Shown: piece after piece, positions 34,829 through 42,925 of the stretch | Position numbering within the stretch: position 1 is the stretch's first letter | Layout: each line of letters opens with the position of its first letter | DNA from: Cryobacterium algoricola | GTDB taxonomy: Bacteria; Actinomycetota; Actinomycetes; Actinomycetales; Microbacteriaceae | NCBI RefSeq assembly: GCF_004402485.1 | Contig: NZ_SOFG01000011.1 | Coordinates: 248,001 to 312,000, forward strand | Direction: 5' to 3' | DNA: 64,000 nucleotides | Made by a program: the position numbers and the translations under genes | Notes under the pieces: generated by a model | What the model was told of the DNA's origin: nothing | The model's database searches: none | What the model saw: the letters and a program-made list of their open reading frames with translations, nothing else

Positions 34829-34906
34829 GAATCGACGGAGATCGTGCCCAAAACGGGCCGAAACTGCCCGCTCGCGTGCCCGGAACCCACAAGCTCCGTC
34901 GAATTC
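34829..34906. repeat. Inverted repeat after mqo
   Basis: TCGACGGAG (34832-34840) and CTCCGTCGA (34894-34902) are perfect complementary arms, extended by GAA/TTC across a one-base bulge, with a 53-nt interior. It fills most of the gap between mqo and the SOS box. It may act as the mqo terminator or belong to a dispersed element. Confidence 0.5.
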
Positions 34907-34907
34907 G

Positions 34908-36380
34908 TCAGGGGTTGGTGAGGTGCAGGGTCGCGGCGGTCGCGGCGAGGGACGCCGCGGCGCGGGCGGGGTCGTCGGACAGGGTTGTGCCGAGGCTCGG
35001 GATCAGCTCGCGGAGCCGCGGCTCCCAGGCGGGGTACCGCTCGGGGAAGCAGCGCTGGAGCAGGTCGACCATGATCGGTGCCGCGGTCGACGCCCCGGGG
35101 GACGCCCCGAGCAGCCCGGCGATGCTGCCATCGGCCGAGGTGATGACCTCGGTGCCGAATTGCAGCACACCGCCTTCCTTCGGGTCCTTCTTCATCACCT
35201 GCACGCGCTGGCCCGCGGTGATGAGCTCCCAGTCGGACATCTTGGCCGTCGGCATGAATTCCTGCAGGGCCTTGAGCTTGGCGGTGCGGGAGGCGAAGAC
35301 CTCGCCGAAGAGGTACTTCATCAGGCCGACGTTGTGCCGGGCGACGGCGAGCATCGGGCCGATGTTGTGCCCGCGGACGGAGAAGGGGAGGTCGAACCAG
35401 GTGCTCGACTTGAGGAACTTGGGCGTGAATCCCGCGAAGGGTCCGAAGAGAAGCGAGGCCTCCCCCTCCACGTGGCGGGTGTCGAGGTGCGGGACCGACA
35501 TCGGCGGGGCGCCGACGGCAGCCTTGCCGTAGACCTTGGCCTGGTGCTGGGCGACGACTGCGGGGTTGGTCGTGCGCAGGAACTGACCGCTGATCGGGAA
35601 GCCGCCGAAGCCACGTGCCTCGGGGATGCCGCTCTGCTGCAGGAGGGCGAGCGCGCCGCCGCCGGCACCCACGAACACGAAGCGGGCCTTCACCATGCTC
35701 GGGTGCCCGCCGACGAGGCGCCGGAGGTTCAGGCGCCAGGTGCCGTCCGTCAGCTTCTTCAGGCCGGTGACCTGCTGGTTGACGTGGACGCCGACGCCCT
35801 TGGCCGCAAGGTCGTCGAAGAGGTAGCGGGTGAGCGCGCCGAAGTCGACGTCGGTGCCGGACGCGATCCGGGTCGCGGCGATGCGCTGGTTCTTCGGGCG
35901 GTTCTTCGTGATCAGCGGGGTCCAGGTGCCGATGACGGCCGGGTCCTCGCTGTACTCCATCCCGTGGAAGAGCGGCTGGTCCTTGAGCACGGCGAAGCGT
36001 TTGCGCAGGTACTCGACGTTGGACTTGCCGTGCACGAACGTCATGTGCGGCGTCGAGTTGATGAACTTCGTCGGCTCGGGCAGCACTCCGTCGATGACCA
36101 GGGACGACCAGAGCTGGCGGCTGATCTGGAACTGCTCGTTGATGCTCACCGCCTTGTCTGCGGTGACGCTCCCGTCGCTTGCCTGCGGCATGTAGTTGAG
36201 CTCGCACAGGGCCGCATGACCGGTCCCCGCGTTGTTCCAGGGATTCGAGCTCTCCTGGGCTACCTCGCCGAGGCGCTCATAGACCTCGATGCTCCAGTCC
36301 GGCTGCACCTGTTTGATCAAGGTGCCCAGAGTGGCGCTCATGACGCCGCCCCCTATAAGTACGACATCGACCTGCGCCAT
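34908..36380 (-). CDS. mqo: Malate:quinone oxidoreductase
   Basis: MQO is a peripheral membrane FAD enzyme that oxidises malate to oxaloacetate and passes electrons to menaquinone, an alternative to soluble malate dehydrogenase. The 490-residue protein has the N-terminal FAD dinucleotide fold VVLIGGGVMSATLGTLI, the family segments NNAGTGHAALCELNYMP and SINEQFQISRQLW, and a C-terminal LLGASPGAS motif. I chose ATG at 36378-36380, which gives the usual length and starts two residues before the FAD motif. It is divergent from the GH6 gene. Confidence 0.95.
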   Translation of the reverse strand: MAQVDVVLIGGGVMSATLGTLIKQVQPDWSIEVYERLGEVAQESSNPWNNAGTGHAALCELNYMPQASDGSVTADKAVSINEQFQISRQLWSSLVIDGVLPEPTKFINSTPHMTFVHGKSNVEYLRKRFAVLKDQPLFHGMEYSEDPAVIGTWTPLITKNRPKNQRIAATRIASGTDVDFGALTRYLFDDLAAKGVGVHVNQQVTGLKKLTDGTWRLNLRRLVGGHPSMVKARFVFVGAGGGALALLQQSGIPEARGFGGFPISGQFLRTTNPAVVAQHQAKVYGKAAVGAPPMSVPHLDTRHVEGEASLLFGPFAGFTPKFLKSSTWFDLPFSVRGHNIGPMLAVARHNVGLMKYLFGEVFASRTAKLKALQEFMPTAKMSDWELITAGQRVQVMKKDPKEGGVLQFGTEVITSADGSIAGLLGASPGASTAAPIMVDLLQRCFPERYPAWEPRLRELIPSLGTTLSDDPARAAASLAATAATLHLTNP

Positions 36381-36550
36381 TGGATTCACACGTTCGAGTG
36401 TAACGCCGCGGGCTCGGGCGCCTGACCGCGTCCGGATGCCGCCGACCGCCCCGGACTGGGGGCGGGATCTGCCCCCGAAAAGGAACAAAGAACCGTCAGA
36501 CGATACTCCTGCGTAACATGTTTGTCGAACCCCCCCGATAGGGTGGGTTC

Positions 36551-37549
36551 GTGCATTCGTCCGGCTCGCGTACAGGTCTCGTCCTCGGCATCATCGCCCT
36601 GGCGTTGCCCGTGCTTGCGCTCGGCACCTTCGTCGGTGCATTCGCCCTGCTTGTGCCGGGAGGTCAGACCGTGAACCCGTTGGCGACCACGTCGTTCTAT
36701 GTCAACCCGTCCTCGTCGGCAGCGCAGGCCGCAGCGGATGCTGCTGAACGGTCCGGGGCAGGGTCGGCAGAGGCGACAGCTCTGGGCCGGCTCGCCGCCC
36801 AGCCGGCGGCGATCTGGCTGACTCCGGAGAAGTATCCGATCGACACGGTCGGCGTCGAGGTCGCAAGCATCACCGACGCCGCACTCAAGGACGGCAAGAC
36901 CGCCGTCTTCGTTCTCTACGGAATCCCCAACCGGGACTGCGGCAACTTCTCCGCCGGCGGGCTCTCGGTCCTCGAATACCCCGCTTGGGTGCAGGCGATC
37001 GCGACGAGCCTGACCTTGCGCGAGGCCGTGGTGATCCTCGAGCCCGACGCCCTTTCCCTCGCCACCCAGTGCAACAACGTCGAGGAGCGAGTGCACGAGG
37101 TGCACACCGCCGTCGACCTGCTCGCGCCGACGCGGGCCACCGTCTACCTCGACGCCGGCCACTCCGAATGGATCACCCCGTCCGCGATGGCCGGGCTGCT
37201 CAATCGCTCGGGCATCGCCTCCGTGCGCGGTTTCGCGACGAACGTGTCCAACTACATGGCCTCTACGGGCGAGCACGCGTATGCGCAGCAAGTCTCCGAG
37301 CTCACCAATGGCTCCCACTACGTCATCGACACCTCCCGCAACGGCGCGGGCTCGAACGGTGAATGGTGCAATCCCTCCGGACGCGCCCTCGGGGCCCTCC
37401 CCTCGGTCGTCTCGAACCAGGGCGCCCAGGATGCGAACCTCTGGATCAAGCAGCCCGGCGAGAGCGACGGGACCTGCAACGGCGGTCCAACCGCGGGGAT
37501 CTGGTGGAACGCGCAGGCACTCGCGCTGGCCAAGGCCGCCGGATGGTAG
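36551..37549 (+). CDS. Membrane-anchored GH6 family glycoside hydrolase (endoglucanase-like)
   Basis: The 332-residue product starts with GTG and has a single N-terminal hydrophobic helix (about residues 9-35), so it is anchored or secreted. GH6 motifs are in order: FYVNPSSSAA, VLYGIPNRDCG, ILEPDAL with the acid Asp166, YLDAGHSEWITP, RGFATNVSNY, IDTSRNG, WCNPSGRALG and WIKQPGESDG. GH6 enzymes cleave beta-1,4-glucans with inversion. There is no cellulose-binding domain. It stands 86 nt upstream of the response regulator gene and near a processive glycosyltransferase, so a role in trimming a self-made beta-glucan is possible. Confidence 0.88.
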   Translation: MHSSGSRTGLVLGIIALALPVLALGTFVGAFALLVPGGQTVNPLATTSFYVNPSSSAAQAAADAAERSGAGSAEATALGRLAAQPAAIWLTPEKYPIDTVGVEVASITDAALKDGKTAVFVLYGIPNRDCGNFSAGGLSVLEYPAWVQAIATSLTLREAVVILEPDALSLATQCNNVEERVHEVHTAVDLLAPTRATVYLDAGHSEWITPSAMAGLLNRSGIASVRGFATNVSNYMASTGEHAYAQQVSELTNGSHYVIDTSRNGAGSNGEWCNPSGRALGALPSVVSNQGAQDANLWIKQPGESDGTCNGGPTAGIWWNAQALALAKAAGW

Positions 37550-37635
37550 ACCCCGGTGCCGGCGGCACTCCCCTCGACAGCACACCGTTCATTGTTGGAA
37601 TTCGGTCGCAGGCCGAAGCAGCTAGGAGATAGATC

Positions 37636-38886
37636 ATGGAAACAACGGAGAGTGAGCGGCGCGTTGCCGTCATCATCGAAGACGACGACGACATCCGTCA
37701 TCTCCTCGAGGCCGTGCTGACCCAGGCCGGTTTCGACGCCATCGCGACCAGCAACGGTGTCGACGGCGTGCGGGCGGTGCGGGCGTACGACCCGATCGTC
37801 ACGACCCTCGACGTGAGCATGCCCGGGATGGACGGCCTGGAGACCGCGAAGCGCATTCGGGCCTTCAGCTCGACCTACATCGTGATGCTCACTGCGCGCG
37901 ACGAGGAGATCGACACCCTTCAGGGCCTCGAAGCCGGCGCGGACGATTACATGACCAAGCCGTTCCGCCCTCGCGAACTGCGCGCCCGGATCGACGCCAT
38001 GATGCGTCGTCCCCGCCAGACCCTCATCTCACCGTCCTCGACCTATGCGGATGCTGCGGCCGCGGATCCCTCCGACGACTCCGGATTCCCGGCGGCGCCC
38101 ACCGCGCCGGCGGAGCACGCCGCGGTGGACTACCCCGTCACCGAATTCGCCCAGGCCGCTCCCGAGTACGCGCAGGCGCCTCCGGTCGAATACCAGCCGG
38201 CCGCCGCGGCTCCGCAGTACCAGCAGCCGCCCGTTGCACAGCCGCCGGCGTATCAGCAGCCGCCCCAGCAGGCTCAGGCCCCGCAATACCAGCAGGCTCC
38301 GCCCGCGCAGTACCAGCAGGCGCCACCCGCGCAGGCCGCTCCGCCGGCGCAGTACCAGCAGACTCCGCCGCCCGGCTACGTCCCCGCGGCGTCAGGCTGG
38401 GTCCCCGCCCCGATCGAATACACACCGGCGCCCCCGCAGGGCTGGGTGCCCGCGCCCGCGCCCGCGGCTCCCCCGGTGGCCCAGCCGCCGGCATCCGCCC
38501 CGTCGAACGCGCTCGCGCTCATCGAGCCGCAGCCCGCCGTTCCGGACGCCGCTGACTGGATGGAGCACAACGGTCTGCGCCTGAGCCCGGAGATGCGTCT
38601 CGCGGTACTTGGCACGGCGGAGCTCGACCTCACCCGCACCGAGTTCGACCTGCTCGCGGCGTTGCTCGACTCCAAGCGCCGGGTGCGCAGCAAGGCCGAC
38701 CTTGCTCTCCTCCTGCGCGGCGAAAGCTACGTGACCGCGTACTACGTGAATGAGGCGGACAAGCGTGCCGTCGAGGCGCACATGGGCAACCTGCGTCGCA
38801 AGCTCGGCGACAGTCTCACCACCCCGCGCTGGCTCGAGACCGTGCGCGGTGTCGGCTACCGGCTGGCGGCTTCCGAGAACGACTGA
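37636..38886 (+). CDS. OmpR-family response regulator with long Pro/Gln/Tyr-rich linker
   Basis: The 416-residue protein has a receiver domain (1-125) with Asp59 in TTLDVSMPGMDG and Lys108 in MTKPF, and a C-terminal winged helix (about 315-413) ending VRGVGYRLA. Between them lies a linker of about 180 residues with repeats such as PPAQYQQAPPAQYQQ and PAYQQPPQQ. Normal OmpR linkers are 10-20 residues. ATG at 37636 follows GGAG. No kinase gene is adjacent; a PAS kinase is encoded at 42926-44578. A strong terminator follows. Confidence 0.92.
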   Translation: METTESERRVAVIIEDDDDIRHLLEAVLTQAGFDAIATSNGVDGVRAVRAYDPIVTTLDVSMPGMDGLETAKRIRAFSSTYIVMLTARDEEIDTLQGLEAGADDYMTKPFRPRELRARIDAMMRRPRQTLISPSSTYADAAAADPSDDSGFPAAPTAPAEHAAVDYPVTEFAQAAPEYAQAPPVEYQPAAAAPQYQQPPVAQPPAYQQPPQQAQAPQYQQAPPAQYQQAPPAQAAPPAQYQQTPPPGYVPAASGWVPAPIEYTPAPPQGWVPAPAPAAPPVAQPPASAPSNALALIEPQPAVPDAADWMEHNGLRLSPEMRLAVLGTAELDLTRTEFDLLAALLDSKRRVRSKADLALLLRGESYVTAYYVNEADKRAVEAHMGNLRRKLGDSLTTPRWLETVRGVGYRLAASEND

Positions 38887-38904
38887 GGCTCGGCTCTCCG
38901 CTAT

Positions 38905-38947
38905 GACGTCGACAGGGGCGGGCCTGACGCCCGCCCCTGTCGACGTC
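38905..38947. terminator. Perfect 19-bp hairpin after the response regulator
   Basis: Arms 38905-38923 and 38929-38947 (GACGTCGACAGGGG... and its complement) pair perfectly around a CTGAC loop. It stands 18 nt after the stop codon and before the convergent Hpt-like gene, so it could work in both directions. No clear U-tract. Confidence 0.75.
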
Positions 38948-39065
38948 TTCCGCGCCCTGGCGGGCGCGCACACCCTGTGACGCCCGTGGTGGAGCGGAGT
39001 ACGCGCTCAGTGGCGCGCCGGATCGATGCTGCGGATACCGGGTGGTGCGGATACGGGGTGGGGAG

Positions 39066-39521
39066 CTACCAGCGTCGCGGCAGGGCCGGAGGCTCCCCCA
39101 GGGACCCGTGATCGCTGCGCAGGTCCTCGCGGCGACTCTGCCCGCCCTGCTGCACCCGTTCGGAGTCTTCTGCCCGGGCCGCGAGCACGGCAAGTTCCAC
39201 GCACGTGGCTTCGCCGACCTCGATGAGGCGGGGCAGGTGCCGGAAGCAACCGGGAAGATCTTTCAGGGCCAGCGCGCTGTGCACGAGGGCCGCAGTCGAT
39301 TCGAGCACGACCGCTCCGACCATGGTGCTCGTCGACCGGATGCTCAGCAGGACGACATGCGCTTCCTCGAGGTCCGGCCGGGCCAGGGACTCGGCGAGCC
39401 GCTCGGCCCGGCTCGGCCACAGGGCAACGAAGTCGCGCAGGAAACGGTGGCGCAACGACGTGTCGCCGCCCACCTGGGTGAGCAGCGTCTCGAGCGCCCT
39501 GTCTTCGAGTAGGGCGATCAC
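39066..39521 (-). CDS. Hpt-like domain protein lacking the phosphoacceptor histidine
   Basis: The 151-residue protein has the four-helix pattern of histidine phosphotransfer domains: a first helix with ETLLTQVGGDTSLRHRFLRD and FVALWPSRAERLAESL, then LLSIRSTSTMVGAVVLES. In active Hpt proteins that place reads H-x-L-K-S-x-S-x-x-V-G-A; here Leu59 stands where His is expected, although His55 is four residues earlier. The start is GTG at 39519-39521, overlapping the glycosyltransferase stop. It may be a pseudo-Hpt that binds a response regulator without phosphotransfer. Confidence 0.65.
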   Translation of the reverse strand: MIALLEDRALETLLTQVGGDTSLRHRFLRDFVALWPSRAERLAESLARPDLEEAHVVLLSIRSTSTMVGAVVLESTAALVHSALALKDLPGCFRHLPRLIEVGEATCVELAVLAARAEDSERVQQGGQSRREDLRSDHGSLGEPPALPRRW

Positions 39522-40972
39522 ACGCGGTAGCCCCGGTGGCGCTTGACGAGCGTGCCGAACATGGTGAGGGTCTGGATGATGGTGGTGACACCGAGGATCG
39601 GCCAGCCGATCCAGAGAACCGTCGACTGCGCCACGACAGGAAGCTGCAGCCAGATGAACACGAGCGCGGCGAAGAAGGCCGTCGCGAAGATGAGCGGGAA
39701 GAGGAAGGCGTTGCCGGAGCCGCGTTCGGCCTTGGCCTGCTCCGCCCAGTTGTCGACCTGCTTGTTGCTCGCGAATTTGGTCCAGGCCCTGAGGAAGTGG
39801 CCGATGCGCACCCACATGTAGATCTCGGCGGGGAACCAGGCCAGCGCGAAGAAGAAGTCCCGCCCGTTGCGGTTCTTCATCGACCACGCCGTGCGGAAGT
39901 TGAGCAGAAGCGCGACGAGCGGCGGGATCAGCCAGACCGGGCTGAACACGAAGGCGCCGATCGACAGGGACGCGGCGAGCAGCACGATGAACAGGCCGCG
40001 CGTGACGATGTTGACGGCCATGGAGAAGTTCTCGATCCAGCGCAGCCGGAGGTTGGGGTGGAAGGGCTGTCCCTTCGTGTCGCCGCGCTGTCCCGGCCAC
40101 ATCAGCTCGATGGCGCCGAAGTTCCACTTGACCTGCTGGGCGTCGAGGCCGCGCAGGGTGGTCATGCCGCCGACGTTGGCCCGGGCCTGGGCGCTGATCT
40201 TGGTCAGGTATCCGGCGCTCTTGATCTGCAGGGAGAGAAGGGAGTCCTCGACCTCGCTGTCCTTGACCCAGGGAGTGGACTGCTTGCTGTCGATCATGAC
40301 CTCCTGGAGGGTCCGGATCGAGAAGATCGAGAACTGCCCGCCGAGGACGGCCATGTTGCGGCCGCGGAGCATGTTCTGCATGTTGAAGGCGGCGAACTGG
40401 GTGCGCTGTCCGGCGATGAGGAACTTACCCATGGTGCCGTCGATCTGGCTGTCGTCGATGCTGTAAATGGCGGAGATGCCGCCGACGCGGGTGTCGGAGG
40501 AGATCTCGGCCTCGAGGTGCCAGACGGCGCGGGGGTCTGCGGTCGTGTCGCCGTCGACGCCGAGGAGGTAGTCACAGCCCTCGATGAGCGAGAAACCGTA
40601 GTTGAGCGCGCCGACCTTCTTGTCGGGGTTCTCGCCGATGTCGTGGATGAAGATCTCGGTGAACTGCTCGATACCGTCGGTCATCCGCATGTGCGGGCCA
40701 GCGTAGTGACTGGCGATCTCGACCGTGTCGTCCGTCGTGTTGTTCACGACGACGTGGATCACGTCGGGAAGGCGGGTCTGGGCGAGCAGGGAATCGAGGA
40801 CCGAAGCGATGGAGTCCGCCTCATTGTATGCAGGAACGATGCACCCGATGGTCGGGCGGAACACGGGCAGAGCGTCGACGATTTCCGTGAAATCGTTCGC
40901 GTAGGCCGCGAGGGAAGGGTCAACCGGGGGCTGGGCCTTGACATACGGGGAGTTCTGGGGGTTCTCGTTCAC
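39518..40972 (-). CDS. Processive family-2 glycosyltransferase (cellulose/hyaluronan synthase-like)
   Basis: The 484-residue protein has a GT-A domain with IVPAYNEADS (44-53), DGD (140-142), EVEDS (240-244, base region TED-like) and QQVKW (279-283, in the place of QxxRW), the set for processive beta-glycosyltransferases. After it lie hydrophobic segments near 305-335, 335-350 and 425-475, giving a membrane channel. The start chosen is GTG at 40970-40972; an upstream GTG/ATG extension has weak support. No PilZ domain is seen. The polymer is not known; a beta-1,4-linked glucan or N-acetylhexosamine polymer is plausible given the GH6 neighbour. Confidence 0.82.
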   Translation of the reverse strand: MNENPQNSPYVKAQPPVDPSLAAYANDFTEIVDALPVFRPTIGCIVPAYNEADSIASVLDSLLAQTRLPDVIHVVVNNTTDDTVEIASHYAGPHMRMTDGIEQFTEIFIHDIGENPDKKVGALNYGFSLIEGCDYLLGVDGDTTADPRAVWHLEAEISSDTRVGGISAIYSIDDSQIDGTMGKFLIAGQRTQFAAFNMQNMLRGRNMAVLGGQFSIFSIRTLQEVMIDSKQSTPWVKDSEVEDSLLSLQIKSAGYLTKISAQARANVGGMTTLRGLDAQQVKWNFGAIELMWPGQRGDTKGQPFHPNLRLRWIENFSMAVNIVTRGLFIVLLAASLSIGAFVFSPVWLIPPLVALLLNFRTAWSMKNRNGRDFFFALAWFPAEIYMWVRIGHFLRAWTKFASNKQVDNWAEQAKAERGSGNAFLFPLIFATAFFAALVFIWLQLPVVAQSTVLWIGWPILGVTTIIQTLTMFGTLVKRHRGYRV

Positions 40973-41089
40973 AGGTCTTACTCTGCCATCCGAAGCGCAA
41001 CTTTTGCCATAGCCCCGGTCAAGGTCTCCGCAAGATAAGCTCAAGCGAAGCCCCTGTCCGGGCGTGAACCACGATCCACGGGAGTCCTC

Positions 41090-41701
41090 ATGCCTGCTCG
41101 TTCCCTCTCACGAGTGCTTCCCGCACTCGGTCTGGGTCTTCTGCTCACCATGGGTCTGAGCGGATGCGGCCAGGCACCCTGGGCGACGGGTCTCACCTCG
41201 AGTACGCCGACGGCCACCTTCTCGGTCGCGCCGATCATCCCGGTGATCAACGATCTCGCGACCGGGTCGACGACCCGCAATCTGAAGGCCGGTGACGTCA
41301 CCCTCGCCGTCAATTACTGGTCCACGCTCAACATCGGCGAGTGGACACCCGCCGCGAACAAGCCGATCAGCTTTTCGTTGATCGGAACCCTCGGCACCGA
41401 CGACGGCCAGGCCGTCTACCTTTCCCGGGTCGGCGTCGTCGCGTCCGTAAAGGGCCCGAGCGGCCCCCTGACCGCTCCGCCCGCGTCGGTCGACCAGGCC
41501 TCGATCGCGCCCGGCTACCTGATCAAGACGCCGTACAGCTACAGCCAGACGTTCATCCTGCCCGCTGTCGACCCCGCCGCGACGAGCATCACGCTCGCAT
41601 TCACCTACGAGGTCCTCGTGCAGTCCACGCCGACCTCTGCGGCCTTCGCGAAGTCGACGGCGAGCGACGAGATCACCGTCGCGCTCACCCCCGCCGAGTA
41701 A
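41090..41701 (+). CDS. Putative lipoprotein next to the glycosyltransferase
   Basis: The 203-residue product has a signal peptide with lipobox GLSGC (Cys26). The rest is a beta-rich extracellular domain with Thr/Ser/Ala-rich sequence and no motif I recognise. It is divergent from the glycosyltransferase gene, sharing a 117-nt control region, so the two may be co-regulated and the lipoprotein may help export or hold the polymer. Function is inferred only from place. Confidence 0.7.
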   Translation: MPARSLSRVLPALGLGLLLTMGLSGCGQAPWATGLTSSTPTATFSVAPIIPVINDLATGSTTRNLKAGDVTLAVNYWSTLNIGEWTPAANKPISFSLIGTLGTDDGQAVYLSRVGVVASVKGPSGPLTAPPASVDQASIAPGYLIKTPYSYSQTFILPAVDPAATSITLAFTYEVLVQSTPTSAAFAKSTASDEITVALTPAE

Positions 41702-41717
41702 CCGCCGGCCGGGCGGT
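41701..41717. terminator. Short hairpin between convergent genes
   Basis: ACCGCC and GGCGGT pair around a 5-nt loop, starting at the last base of the lipoprotein stop codon. It is a weak terminator candidate between convergent genes. Confidence 0.3.
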
Positions 41718-41741
41718 CTCCACGACGCGGCCCGTCAGATT

Positions 41742-42899
41742 TCAGACCGCTTCGGAGACGACCGCGATGTCGTTGCCGCCGCCGCGCTTGAGAGTGCGGA
41801 TGGCCTCTGTGACGGCCGAGGTGAGCACGCCGAGTTCGTAGCCGTGGTCGAAGGTGTCCGCGATGGCGAAACTCGCGGTCAGGCGGATCCGATAGGAATC
41901 GGTGACCGGTTCGTCGACGAGCGCGGTCTGGATGCGTTCGGTGATGCTCCTGGCCTCCGTTGCGGACGACACGTTGACGAGAATCAGGAAGCTGCCCGCG
42001 GCGGGGTGCCCGATCAGGGCCATCACCGGCGCACTGTTCCGCAGGGTCTGGGCGAACCGGGCGATGGCCGCGTCGCCGGCGGCGCGACCGAAGGCCGTGT
42101 TGATCTCCGGGAGGTTGTCGATGTCCGCGCCGATCACGGCGAGCCCGAGTTGCCAGCGGTCGGCCCTCTCGATGTGGTCGGTGGCCGCCTGCACGAAGGC
42201 GCCAGACGTCATCACGCCCGCGGCGGAGTGGATGCCATCGGTGAAGTCCCCGACGGCGTTGTTGCCGAGCTTCTCGGCGCGGAGAATCGAGATGGCGATC
42301 GAACCGAGCACGATCAGCGACATGTTGACGATCGACACAGATCCCGTGCCGAAGAACCGGGAGAAATTCGGATCGTCGTGGCCGAGCACGACGAGGGCGA
42401 CCACGCGCGCCGACGTGTAGATCGCGACGATCCAGAGGCTCATCCCCAGGATCCTGCCGTTGATGTTCCTGCCGAGCCTGCCCCGAAGCGCCTCGGAACC
42501 GCCGAAGCCGCCGAAGACGGCCATGGCCGCCCACGTCACACCCGAGGCACCCCACTCGTCTCCGCCCGGCGCCGTGATGAGCGTCCAGATCGCGACAACC
42601 GCAGCCGCGGCTCCCACTGTCCAGAGCAGGGACTCCCGGGAATTGTAGACGCGGGAGCCGCTCCAGAATGCACCGGACAGCACCACGAGGCCGACGTTGC
42701 CGACGACGAGTCCCCACCAGTTCGATGACCCGATGATCGCCACACCATAGCCGAAGGCCACGGCGATCCCCGCGATGAAGGAGAGGCTCCACAGCTTGCC
42801 TGCCGCGTCGTTGCGATTGAGGGCGGTGTTCAGGATGAACGACACCCCGCAGAGCACGACGATGAGGGCGCTGACGATAAAGATTGTGGTCGAGTCCAA
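41742..42899 (-). CDS. Membrane protein with degenerate GGDEF domain
   Basis: The 385-residue protein has about seven N-terminal membrane segments (residues 5-215) and a C-terminal domain with the diguanylate cyclase fold pattern: GADIDNLPEINTAFGRAAGD matches the substrate helix of GGDEF proteins. The active-site loop RxGGDEF is replaced by IGHPAAGSFLIL, so it cannot be catalytic in the known way. It may be a receptor, an allosteric partner, or a decayed cyclase. It lies 26 nt downstream of the kinase gene at 42926-44578. Confidence 0.8.
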   Translation of the reverse strand: MDSTTIFIVSALIVVLCGVSFILNTALNRNDAAGKLWSLSFIAGIAVAFGYGVAIIGSSNWWGLVVGNVGLVVLSGAFWSGSRVYNSRESLLWTVGAAAAVVAIWTLITAPGGDEWGASGVTWAAMAVFGGFGGSEALRGRLGRNINGRILGMSLWIVAIYTSARVVALVVLGHDDPNFSRFFGTGSVSIVNMSLIVLGSIAISILRAEKLGNNAVGDFTDGIHSAAGVMTSGAFVQAATDHIERADRWQLGLAVIGADIDNLPEINTAFGRAAGDAAIARFAQTLRNSAPVMALIGHPAAGSFLILVNVSSATEARSITERIQTALVDEPVTDSYRIRLTASFAIADTFDHGYELGVLTSAVTEAIRTLKRGGGNDIAVVSEAV

Positions 42900-42925
42900 G
42901 TGCTGGGCCCCCTTCTGAGGGCAGT

